A DNA stretch of 6,160 nt from Chloroflexota bacterium (GCA_021812265.1 JAKAOI010000155.1:1-6160); one strand, 5' to 3'. Positions 1 through 6,009 are shown, numbered from the stretch's first letter. Notes: generated by a model not told the origin, from the sequence alone. Numbers and translations are program-made.

Positions 1-1
1 C

Positions 2-1165
2 CTATCAAGTCTTGACGGAAAAGATGCAAAAGATTTTGCCTTGGGGATATTAAATTACAAGAGCCTGCAAAAAATTGAGACATTAGTAGATTCACTCGAA
101 GAAAGCAAAGACTGGGCAGGTATGTGCATAACGTTTGCGCATATGCTTACTGATCATAATATCACAACAATATTCAATGATGTTAAAAGCATTGTTGAAG
201 ACTTGTTGGGAGCAATACAGAACGAAAATATTGCCAGCATGCTGACTGAAATATTCACAACATATTTAGGAGATCAATTTCCTTCAGAAAATATTGTTGG
301 ACTTTTGCAAAAAATAGGTAAAAGTGGCATATTTTCTATTCTTAATTTAATAGAAACCATTGCTAGCGAGATTACAGCAATGGTTTCTTATGTAATAAGT
401 CAGGCTGCATACCCAACAGTAACACTATCTACAGTAGTAAATCAGATACCAACCGGCACACCAACACCAATATCCACTGGCACATCAACACCAACATCTA
501 CCTCTACATCATCTCAAGCAGGAACAATCACTGAATTCCCCATTCCTACACCGAATGGTGGGCCAGAGGGTATTACTACGGGACCAGATGGCAATCTTTG
601 GTTCACAGAATTTTATGCAAACAAAATCGGACGTATCACACCATTCGGTGTAATCACTGAATTCCCCATTCCTACACCGAATGGTGTGCCAGAGGGTATT
701 ACTACGGGACCAGATGGCAATCTTTGGTTCACAGAATTTTATGCAGGCAACATCGGACGTATCACACCTACCGGTGTAATCACTGAATTCCCCATTCCTA
801 CACCGAATGGTGGGCCAAAAGATATTACTACGGGACCCGATGGCAATCTTTGGTTCACAGAATTTTATGCAAACAAAATCGGACGTATCACACCATTCGG
901 TGTAATCACTGAATTCCCCATTCCTACACCGAATGGTGTGCCAGAGGGTATTACTACGGGACCAGATGGCAATCTTTGGTTCACAGAATTTTATGCAGGC
1001 AACATCGGACGCATTACTCCCAGTGGTGTAATCACTGAATTCCCCCTTCCTACACCGAATGGTAAGCCATGGGGCATTACTACGGGACCAGATGGCAATC
1101 TTTGGTTCACAGAGCCTAATGCAAACAAAACAGGTATTTCTTACATCGGACAAATTATACCTTAA
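2..1165 (+). CDS. Vgb-like beta-propeller repeat protein, 5' end outside the window
   Basis: The reading frame is open from base 2 with no start codon of clear merit, so the gene most likely begins upstream; the TTG at 41 has no good ribosome-binding site. The visible 387 residues fall into three parts. The first (2 to about 451) is an AT-rich, mostly helical segment that I do not recognise and that shows no signal peptide. The second (452-523) is a Thr/Pro/Ser linker of the kind that joins extracellular domains. The third (527-1165) is five repeats of 42 residues carrying GITTGPDGNLWFTE, the signature of the virginiamycin B lyase (Vgb) family, in which each repeat makes one propeller blade. 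Vgb enzymes have seven blades and use catalytic His and Glu residues; here there are five blades and no histidine in the repeats, so lyase activity is unlikely. A binding or surface role is inference. The last blade diverges and ends in IGQIIP before TAA. Confidence 0.85.
   Translation, partial: LSSLDGKDAKDFALGILNYKSLQKIETLVDSLEESKDWAGMCITFAHMLTDHNITTIFNDVKSIVEDLLGAIQNENIASMLTEIFTTYLGDQFPSENIVGLLQKIGKSGIFSILNLIETIASEITAMVSYVISQAAYPTVTLSTVVNQIPTGTPTPISTGTSTPTSTSTSSQAGTITEFPIPTPNGGPEGITTGPDGNLWFTEFYANKIGRITPFGVITEFPIPTPNGVPEGITTGPDGNLWFTEFYAGNIGRITPTGVITEFPIPTPNGGPKDITTGPDGNLWFTEFYANKIGRITPFGVITEFPIPTPNGVPEGITTGPDGNLWFTEFYAGNIGRITPSGVITEFPLPTPNGKPWGITTGPDGNLWFTEPNANKTGISYIGQIIP
452..523 (+). 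other. Thr/Pro/Ser-rich linker segment
   Basis: This part of the coding region encodes a low-complexity run of Thr, Pro, Ser and Gly (PTGTPTPISTGTSTPTS and following). It separates the helical N-terminal part from the propeller repeats. Such linkers usually lie outside the membrane and may be glycosylated; export of this protein is inferred, since its N-terminus lies outside the window. Confidence 0.75.
527..1165 (+). repeat. Five tandem 126-bp propeller-blade repeats
   Basis: The units start at 527, 653, 779, 905 and 1031, in frame with the gene, each encoding 42 residues. Units 1 and 3 end in ANKIGRITPFG, while units 2 and 4 carry AGNIGRITP, so the array is a duplicated pair followed by a diverged terminal unit. 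By hand count, units 1+2 and 3+4 differ at about 10 of 252 bases, and units 1 and 2 at about 7 of 126. Synonymous sites are conserved too, which points to recent duplication or gene conversion. Confidence 0.95.
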
Positions 1166-1208
1166 TGAATAATTGGAGTATCACCAACCAGAATTAGTTT
1201 GTAGACGC

Positions 1209-1239
1209 AGGAGCATAGACCATAAACCGCGCTCCTTTT
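1209..1239 (+). terminator. Probable intrinsic terminator of the propeller gene
   Basis: AGGAGC (1209-1214) pairs with GCTCCT (1231-1236) around a 16-base loop, and the right arm runs into TTTT. It lies 44 bases after the stop codon. The stem is short and the loop large, so the call is moderate. Confidence 0.5.
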
Positions 1240-1328
1240 CATCTCAACACTTCAATACTTCTGTGTGCAGTTAGTCCACAGGTTTTACCTTGGATACGCA
1301 AAAAGGGTGACGTTATTTTTGGGCAATC

Positions 1329-1367
1329 AAAAAACATCCAGCGCAGCCACAAAGGGCGCTCTGGATG
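1329..1367 (-). terminator. Intrinsic terminator of the pseudokinase gene
   Basis: On the minus strand CATCCAGAGCGC (from 1367) pairs with GCGCTGGATG (to 1335): ten base pairs with a two-base bulge and an 11-base loop. Six T residues (1334-1329) follow at once. It starts 35 bases past the stop at 1402 and insulates this gene from the convergent propeller gene. Confidence 0.85.
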
Positions 1368-1401
1368 GTCCATTATTCAAAATAGTGTGTGAGATGAATT
1401 G

Positions 1402-2151
1402 TTATTGGAATTGCAGCAATTTTTGGCGCAGTTCTTCGCAATTTGCATATCGCAGTGAAGGATCCTTCTCCATACCTTTCAACAAGGCGGCGGCAAATTC
1501 AGGGGAAACGCCATCAATAACGGGCGAAGTTTTAGGATCGGTAAAATCTTTGCCGGTCAGCATAAAAGCGGCAACTGCGCATATACCAAACACATCAGCG
1601 CGGGAGCCTTCTTGAGAAATATCAGATAATGTTGGAGCATGCACGTTTAGGAAAGAGGCTAAGTTAGCTAACTTGGCTCTTCCGCCTGTAGTAATGTAAA
1701 CGGAAGTGGGAGAGATATACCCATGATTCTTAAAATCGTGATGTTTATTCAGATAATTTATGGCGTTGCAAAGTTGTATTCCATAACTAGCCGCTGTTTT
1801 CTGATCGAATCGGCTGGCATAATTTTCAAGCAAGTTTCCCTCACCCGGAGCAGAAACAGTATACAGCGCATTATCTTCCGTAAAAATATTGATGCATCGC
1901 GCAATATTTTCATGGTTGATATTCATGACCGATTTGCGAAGCGCAAGAGCGTTTTCTGTTTCAGTGTCAGAAATTGTACCCACCCGCTCAATAAGCACGA
2001 CTTGGTTGTCTGATGTATCGTTGGCGTTGATATATACATGGTGGCCGCGAGAAGCAAGTGTTGAAATAGGATTATACAAGCCAGACTGCAACGAGCCCAG
2101 CTCTTGCCGGCGGCGCCCTTTGGGGCTTGGGACAAGCATTTGAACTGCCAT
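1402..2151 (-). CDS. Serine/threonine protein kinase-like protein, predicted pseudokinase
   Basis: The 249 residues follow the kinase fold from end to end but lack the catalytic residues. The glycine-rich loop is reduced to STLASRG near residue 31. The VAIK lysine is replaced by Glu55 in VVLIERV. The HRD-KPEN loop reads HGYISPTSV (143-151), with Tyr for the catalytic Asp and Ser for both Lys and Asn. DFG becomes NLA (163-165). Structural marks remain: NHENI before beta-4 (79-83), the helix-F Asp in SRADVFG (D186), MLTG (197-200), and KDPSLRY near the end with its conserved Arg234. There is no membrane segment or extra sensory domain, so it is probably cytosolic. ATG at 2151 is chosen because AGGAG lies 10 bases upstream. 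It follows accC on the same strand after 192 bases. A scaffold or regulatory role is inferred from pseudokinases in general; no partner is visible. Confidence 0.85.
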   Translation of the reverse strand: MAVQMLVPSPKGRRRQELGSLQSGLYNPISTLASRGHHVYINANDTSDNQVVLIERVGTISDTETENALALRKSVMNINHENIARCINIFTEDNALYTVSAPGEGNLLENYASRFDQKTAASYGIQLCNAINYLNKHHDFKNHGYISPTSVYITTGGRAKLANLASFLNVHAPTLSDISQEGSRADVFGICAVAAFMLTGKDFTDPKTSPVIDGVSPEFAAALLKGMEKDPSLRYANCEELRQKLLQFQ

Positions 2152-2161
2152 AAGATTAAAA

Positions 2162-2166
2162 CTCCT
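2162..2166 (-). promoter_or_regulatory. Ribosome-binding site of the pseudokinase gene
   Basis: On the minus strand AGGAG, within AGAGGAG, stands 10 bases before the ATG at 2151. It fixes the start and shows that the gene is translated independently of accC. Confidence 0.75.
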
Positions 2167-2191
2167 CTGTTTTTTTTATTCTTCGATGAAC

Positions 2192-2212
2192 GGTGGCGAC
2201 AACTTCGTCACC
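2192..2212 (-). promoter_or_regulatory. Stem-loop in the leader of the pseudokinase gene
   Basis: GGTGGCGA (2192-2199) and TCGTCACC (2205-2212) form an eight-pair stem, one pair being G-T, around a five-base loop. No T-run follows on either strand, so it does not look like a terminator. It lies about 25 bases upstream of the ribosome-binding site and could mark an mRNA control or processing element. Confidence 0.4.
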
Positions 2213-2264
2213 AAATGAAAGAAGAGCATTCACTTCATGTAGCCAGAGAACGCTCCTAATAAGT

Positions 2265-2293
2265 ATATTAGCACACTTCCTGCCAAAATACAA
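2265..2293 (-). promoter_or_regulatory. Possible promoter for the pseudokinase gene
   Basis: On the minus strand TTGTAT is followed after 17 bases by TAATAT, with TG one base before the -10 box (extended -10). The -35 box is poor. The same bases also contain a sequence close to the sigma54 consensus (2286-2270). Either reading would give a leader of roughly 100 bases before the ATG at 2151. Confidence 0.35.
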
Positions 2294-2343
2294 TAAATAT
2301 ACGGCAAAATTACCACAAAATGTGAAATATGGTACTTTTGGCC

Positions 2344-3696
2344 TTAACCAATATGCAACGCCGCTGCGTGGTCGGCTAAAAAGTTAGTATACGTGCCTCC
2401 TAGAATATACGGCTCATACGTTAAGAGACGTTTAAAGAACGGCATGGTTGTGGTAACACCATCAATCCGATATTCATCCAAAGCGCGCAATGCGCGTTGA
2501 ATAGCTAAATCACGTGTGGGCGCCCACACGCACAGTTTAGAAAGCAAAGAATCGTAGTGCGGCGGAATGGAATATCCGCGGTACAAATGTGAATCTATGC
2601 GCACTCCGGGGCCGCCGGCAGGCAAATATTCTTCCACATCTCCCGTCATCGGGCGGAAATCCAAATCAGCGTCTTCAGCGCAAATGCGCATTTCCAGCGC
2701 GTGACCATTCAAATGAACATCACTTTGAGAAAAACTGAGCGGTTCGCCTGCGGCAATTAAAATTTGTTCGCGAACTAAATCAACACCGGTGATAAGTTCA
2801 GTAATTGGGTGTTCTACTTGCAAGCGGGTATTCATCTCCATGAATGAAAAATTACCCGATTCATCCAGCAAAAACTCCATGGTGCCGGCGCCTTGATAGC
2901 CGATTGAAAGCGCCGTTTTCACCGCCATATCACCAATTGTATTGCGTGTTTCATCATCCAGCGCTATACTCGGCGCTTCTTCTAAAACCTTTTGGCGCCG
3001 CCGCTGCAACGAGCAGTTGCGTTCCCCCAAAAAAACACCTTTTCCGTGGCTGTCGCATAAAATTTGCACTTCGATATGCCGCGCCCTGCCAAGATACCGT
3101 TCTAAATAAATGCCGTCATCATGAAACGCTTCGCGAACCTCGCTTTGCGCCATAGTAAACATATGAGTAAATTCACTGCGTGACATTACAGGGCGAATAC
3201 CACGGCCGCCGCCGCCTGCTACAGCTTTTAGTATCAGCGGAAAACCAATGGCGTCTAAATATTCCTCAGCTTCCCCAACAGTATGTAAAACGGGTGTGCC
3301 TTCTAAAATGGGCAGTCCGGTTTCTTTAGCGGTTTTGCGGGCAGCGACCTTATCGCCCATCTGAATAATTGCCGCGGCGGGCGGGCCAATAAAAACGATA
3401 TTGCATGTTTCACAAATCTCGGCAAAGCCGGCGTTTTCCGATAAAAAGCCATAGCCGGGGTGCAGCGCTTCACAATTAGTAATCAGCGCAGCTTCAATAA
3501 TACTGGGGATATTTAAATAGCTTTTTGAGCTTTGCGCCGGTCCAATACAAACCGATTCATCTGCCATCTGCACTGCCAAAGAATCTCGATCGGCTTCGGA
3601 ATAACCCACCACTGCCTGAATGCCTAACTCATGACAAGCGCGCACAACACGGACCGCAATTTCGCCGCGATTGGCAATAAACACCTTTTTGAACAT
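2344..3696 (-). CDS. accC: Acetyl-CoA carboxylase, biotin carboxylase subunit
   Basis: The enzyme carboxylates biotin on the carrier protein AccB, using ATP and bicarbonate, in the first step of fatty-acid synthesis in the cytosol. At 450 residues it matches the free-standing bacterial subunit (449 in Escherichia coli) and carries no biotinyl or carboxyltransferase domain. It opens with the family start MFKKVFIANRGEIAVR. The ATP-grasp part shows Lys116 (MGDK), Lys157, the GGGGRG loop (161-166), His207, Lys236 in RRRQKVLEEAP, metal-binding Glu274 and Glu287, and EMNTRLQVEHP with the catalytic Arg291. GHALEMRICAED (331-342) keeps the conserved Arg337. All key residues are present, so it should be active. 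The ATG at 3696 has only a weak GAAGTGG site before it. The gene lies 165 bases after rplA with no clear promoter between; accB is not in the window. Pyruvate or propionyl-CoA carboxylase subunits are close relatives, so the exact substrate system depends on partners elsewhere. Confidence 0.93.
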   Translation of the reverse strand: MFKKVFIANRGEIAVRVVRACHELGIQAVVGYSEADRDSLAVQMADESVCIGPAQSSKSYLNIPSIIEAALITNCEALHPGYGFLSENAGFAEICETCNIVFIGPPAAAIIQMGDKVAARKTAKETGLPILEGTPVLHTVGEAEEYLDAIGFPLILKAVAGGGGRGIRPVMSRSEFTHMFTMAQSEVREAFHDDGIYLERYLGRARHIEVQILCDSHGKGVFLGERNCSLQRRRQKVLEEAPSIALDDETRNTIGDMAVKTALSIGYQGAGTMEFLLDESGNFSFMEMNTRLQVEHPITELITGVDLVREQILIAAGEPLSFSQSDVHLNGHALEMRICAEDADLDFRPMTGDVEEYLPAGGPGVRIDSHLYRGYSIPPHYDSLLSKLCVWAPTRDLAIQRALRALDEYRIDGVTTTMPFFKRLLTYEPYILGGTYTNFLADHAAALHIG

Positions 3697-3795
3697 ACTG
3701 TATACACCACTTCTTTAAGCAAAATGCCGGTGTTTTGCCTAACGCATATTCCGGCTGATGTATTCGCGCGGGGAAATGAAACATGTGGAATATCC

Positions 3796-3827
3796 ATCAA
3801 AGGCGCATTGGTATGAGCGCCTTTGAT
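3796..3827 (-). promoter_or_regulatory. Perfect 11-bp hairpin between rplA and accC
   Basis: ATCAAAGGCGC (3796-3806) and GCGCCTTTGAT (3817-3827) are exact complements around a 10-base loop. On the minus strand the sequence after the stem is GGATATTCC, not a T-run, so this is not a standard intrinsic terminator. It may stabilise the rplA message, mark a processing site or cause partial termination. Confidence 0.6.
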
Positions 3828-3833
3828 AACGGC

Positions 3834-3861
3834 GCGTAAAGCGCAGAACCGCGCTTTGCGC
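3834..3861 (-). promoter_or_regulatory. Hairpin abutting the rplA stop codon
   Basis: GCGTAAAGCGC (3834-3844) pairs with GCGCTTTGCGC (3851-3861) over 11 pairs with one G-T wobble and a six-base loop. On the minus strand its first base directly follows the rplA stop codon. No T-run follows, and a second hairpin stands six bases further on. Confidence 0.6.
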
Positions 3862-4578
3862 TTAGCTTACTTTCAAAGATAACGCTGACGCAAGTTCCAG
3901 CTTTACTCCCGGAGACATAGTGCTGCACATAGTGACGCTTTGCACATATTGCCCCTTGGCGCCGGTTGGTTTGGCGCGAACGATATCGTTCAGCAAAGCT
4001 GATAAGTTTTGCTGTATCTGCTCATCGGTAAATGACATTTTCCCAATGGGAACGTGAATAAGACCGGTTTTATCAACACGAAACTCAACACGGCCAGCTT
4101 TCACTTCCTTAACAGCTTGCGCAACATCCATTGTAACAGTGCCGTTTTTGGGATTGGGCATTAAGCCGCGGGGACCCAGCTTGCGGGCGATTTTAGAAAT
4201 TCGCTGCATCATATCCGGTGTAGCGATGGCAGTATCGAAATCAAACCAGCCTTCATCAATTTGTTTAATGTATTCGTCAATACCAACATAATCGGCGCCG
4301 GCTTTTTCGGCCTCTATAGCTTTATCGCCCAAAGCAAACACCAAAACTTTTTTTACTTTGCCGGTTCCGGCAGGAAGTTGGGTAACTCCGCGAACATTTT
4401 GGTCCGCATGGCGGGGGTCAACGCCTAATTTCATATGTATTTCAACAGTAGCGTCAAATTTTACATAATTAACGGCGCGTAATGTTTTAATCCCCTCAGC
4501 AGGTGTATAAAACTGATTCGGATTGTAAGCTGCAACGGCTTTTACGTATTTTTTACCGTGTTTTTTAGCTAAAGCCAT
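3862..4578 (-). CDS. rplA: 50S ribosomal protein L1
   Basis: L1 binds 23S rRNA at the mobile L1 stalk, which moves deacylated tRNA out of the E site; in many bacteria it also represses its own mRNA. The 238 residues fit the usual bacterial length (about 230). Diagnostic stretches are the L1 signature ARKLGPRGLMPNPKNGTV (131-148), AGRVEFRVDKTGLIHVPIGK (161-180) and the C-terminal TMCSTMSPGVKL (216-227), where the usual GPG reads SPG. The beginning, MALAKKHGKKY, is also typical. ATG at 4578 has AGGAGG 12 bases upstream. In most bacteria rplK lies directly upstream and rplJ-rplL follow; here the upstream side is a 520-base divergent control region and the next gene is accC. Intact and probably essential. 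Confidence 0.97.
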   Translation of the reverse strand: MALAKKHGKKYVKAVAAYNPNQFYTPAEGIKTLRAVNYVKFDATVEIHMKLGVDPRHADQNVRGVTQLPAGTGKVKKVLVFALGDKAIEAEKAGADYVGIDEYIKQIDEGWFDFDTAIATPDMMQRISKIARKLGPRGLMPNPKNGTVTMDVAQAVKEVKAGRVEFRVDKTGLIHVPIGKMSFTDEQIQQNLSALLNDIVRAKPTGAKGQYVQSVTMCSTMSPGVKLELASALSLKVS

Positions 4579-4590
4579 GATAATTAATGC

Positions 4591-4596
4591 CCTCCT
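4591..4596 (-). promoter_or_regulatory. Ribosome-binding site of rplA
   Basis: A full AGGAGG on the minus strand lies 12 bases before the ATG at 4578. The spacing is slightly long, but the start agrees with the family's N-terminus. A stem-loop (4601-4622) sits four bases upstream of it. Confidence 0.8.
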
Positions 4597-4600
4597 CGTG

Positions 4601-4720
4601 GCGAAAGTCCGCAGTGACTCGCGGGCAGCGAAAAACTCTATATCGGTAATTAGGCGCTAAGAAGCCGCGTTCCTGCGGCGGCGCGAGCGAATAAGCAGAT
4701 GCGGCTAAATCTTTTGCCGC
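4601..4720 (-). promoter_or_regulatory. Structured 5' leader of rplA, candidate L1 autoregulatory region
   Basis: Read on the minus strand, three stem-loops precede the ribosome-binding site. The first pairs GCGGC (4720-4716) with GCCGC (4705-4701). The second pairs GCCGC (4679-4675) with GCGGC (4668-4664). The third pairs GCGAGTC with GAC-TT-TCGC (4622-4601), with a two-base bulge. The arms of the first two stems are interchangeable, so other foldings are possible. L1 is known to repress its own operon by binding leader RNA in several bacteria; that this leader is such a site is inference. Confidence 0.4.
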
Positions 4721-4829
4721 GCTGCGAAATGAGGTGATATAGTGTATTTTCCGCAAAAAAAAGAAATATTTACAGAATCTTCTGCAAGATAAGCAAAAAC
4801 GCAAAAAATTGGCGCATCTCATGCTATCA

Positions 4830-4842
4830 GATACACTGTATC
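4830..4842. promoter_or_regulatory. Operator-like inverted repeat GATACA-C-TGTATC
   Basis: The two six-base arms are perfect around a single central base, in the divergent control region. The symmetry suits a dimeric DNA-binding protein, but no regulator gene is in the window and the site is too short to be certain. Confidence 0.35.
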
Positions 4843-4858
4843 ACATCAGGAGCGTGTC

Positions 4859-4870
4859 CGCAAATTTGCG
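4859..4870. promoter_or_regulatory. Perfect 12-bp palindrome CGCAAATTTGCG
   Basis: This exact palindrome stands 16 bases to the right of the GATACA-C-TGTATC repeat, in non-coding sequence upstream of the MEDS promoter. It could be an operator; chance cannot be excluded. Confidence 0.3.
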
Positions 4871-5004
4871 ACATAACGGCGTCACTGGCGCAGCAAGGAA
4901 AGCTGCCGCAATGTTAATGTTTAAAATCTATGGATGAAATAGTTGCCGCGAAGGAACGTACAATCGTGAATTTTCCATATTTTAGCGCACGCCCCTTAAA
5001 AGAC

Positions 5005-5034
5005 TTGACATACATGGGAGAATTTGGCTATACT
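5005..5034 (+). promoter_or_regulatory. Sigma70-type promoter of the MEDS gene
   Basis: A perfect TTGACA (5005-5010) is followed after 18 bases by TATACT (5029-5034), five of six matches to TATAAT. Transcription would begin near 5041 and leave a U-rich leader of about 57 bases before the ATG at 5099. Confidence 0.85.
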
Positions 5035-5084
5035 CCTTTTGATGCTTTATTTAAAACATATGTCAGTTTTTTCTTTTTTACATT

Positions 5085-5090
5085 AGGAGG
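5085..5090 (+). promoter_or_regulatory. Ribosome-binding site of the MEDS gene
   Basis: AGGAGG stands eight bases before ATG at 5099, an optimal spacing that settles the start. Confidence 0.9.
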
Positions 5091-5098
5091 TCAGACTC

Positions 5099-5800
5099 AT
5101 GGATTTAAATGTTGATGGCAACACCGCGCGTATACCGCCCGGCTCGCATATCTGCCAGTTATATAACAGAGTAGAAGAAATACGCGGGGTTACCGCTCGT
5201 TTACTGGGAGTTGGGCTATACAATTCGGAACGCTGCCTGTTTGTTGGCGCGCCATCATCTGTGCGTGATATTGAAAACGCTCTTGCTGCGCAAGAAATTG
5301 ATGTAGAAGCCGCTAAAAATCAGGGACAATTGCTCTTTGAAACAGATCGGGAACAATTTCTTACCAACAAAAGGTTCGATCCGTATTACCTTTTATCCAC
5401 TCATAATACCTTTATAGCGCAGGCTACCCGCGATAATTGGCGCGGCGTGCGCATCTCCATTGATATGACTTGGCTTACTCGTGATGTAGCGACTCCTGAA
5501 CAAATTCTGAAATACGAAGCAGCTTCAGACGCGGTGTTTACATTCCAAAATGCCCCGATTATCGCATTAATGCATTACGATTATTCCAAATTACCCGGCA
5601 ATCTTGTCGTTGAATTGCTGAAACTGCACCCCATTGCTGTTGTTGGCAAACATATCAAACGCAACCCCTATTACTTAAACTCTGAGCAATATCTGCTCAA
5701 AATTCTGAAGGCTAACCGCGAACGCGCCTCACGCCCGCAACCAAACGATCAAGTATTAGCGCGTGATTTTTCTCAAGACACACAGCGCCGCCGCGCATAG
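5099..5800 (+). CDS. MEDS-domain protein (predicted sensor)
   Basis: The 233-residue product is essentially one MEDS domain (the DcmR-type sensory domain first noted in methanogens and methylotrophs), spanning about residues 14-195. Family marks in order are HICQLY (17-22), an alternating hydrophobic strand LFVGAPS (47-53), GQLLFE (76-81), FDPYYLL (93-99), GVRISIDMTWL (116-126), YEAASDAVF (139-147), IIALMHYDYSKL (154-165) and LHPIAVVGKHIKRNPYY (176-192). In other proteins this domain is thought to sense small molecules and is joined to a kinase or DNA-binding domain. Here it stands alone, followed by a polar tail of about 35 residues rich in Arg that ends QRRRA. There is no signal peptide or membrane segment, so it should be cytosolic. 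A strong promoter and ribosome-binding site precede it. Ligand and partner are unknown. Confidence 0.85.
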   Translation: MDLNVDGNTARIPPGSHICQLYNRVEEIRGVTARLLGVGLYNSERCLFVGAPSSVRDIENALAAQEIDVEAAKNQGQLLFETDREQFLTNKRFDPYYLLSTHNTFIAQATRDNWRGVRISIDMTWLTRDVATPEQILKYEAASDAVFTFQNAPIIALMHYDYSKLPGNLVVELLKLHPIAVVGKHIKRNPYYLNSEQYLLKILKANRERASRPQPNDQVLARDFSQDTQRRRA

Positions 5801-5866
5801 CTATACAAAGTTATACAAAAGTTACGGCAGTATACACGGCGGGCAGAGCCGCGGCGAAACAGCAAT

Positions 5867-5890
5867 TTGCATAAGGATGCAGTCTTTTTT
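5867..5890 (+). terminator. Possible terminator close behind the MEDS gene
   Basis: TTGCAT and ATGCAG form a six-pair stem (one wobble) around AAGG, and T6 (5885-5890) follows two bases later. It lies 67 bases after the stop. The stem is short, so termination may be partial. Confidence 0.4.
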
Positions 5891-6009
5891 GCGACGCTTA
5901 GAAAATTTCCAAAACAACTGTTTTTTTTCAAAATTGATTTTGCGCTATGCTGTCTATTTAGCGCTTAACTTCTGTAAATATCGCGCTGCTGCGCCATTTA
6001 CAAAAGATT

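Larger units (their letters stand above)
4721..5004. other. Divergent intergenic region without a convincing gene
   Basis: This is the upstream part of the gap between rplA (-) and the MEDS gene (+). It holds A/T-rich tracts and four short inverted repeats: CAGAA/TTCTG (4773-4784), GATACA-C-TGTATC (4830-4842), CGCAAATTTGCG (4859-4870) and GCAGC/GCTGC (4890-4906). The rplA promoter must lie here or in the leader, but I found no -35/-10 pair good enough to name. The reading frames that cross it have no ribosome-binding site and unnatural composition. Confidence 0.55.

Noticed and set aside
509..1153. Long open frame antisense to the propeller repeats
   Set aside because: It is open only because the 126-bp repeat has no stop in that frame; its product is a Cys/Arg-rich periodic shadow with no ribosome-binding site.
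527..1165. Virginiamycin B lyase (streptogramin resistance) function
   Set aside because: The family signature is present, but the repeats contain no histidine, there are five blades instead of seven, and the protein has a long extra N-terminal part.
1265..1615. Plus-strand open frame over the end of the pseudokinase gene
   Set aside because: It crosses a strong terminator and the opposite gene, with no ribosome-binding site or family resemblance.
3699..3706. Palindrome TGTATACA just before the accC start
   Set aside because: Eight bases are expected by chance at this frequency, and nothing else supports an operator there.
4565..4822. Minus-strand open frame overlapping the start of rplA
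   Set aside because: It runs through the structured leader, has odd Cys/Phe/Arg-rich composition and no ribosome-binding site; rplA has its own start with AGGAGG.
4930..5115. Small plus-strand open frame before the MEDS gene
   Set aside because: It contains the TTGACA/TATACT promoter and the ribosome-binding site of the MEDS gene and has no site of its own.
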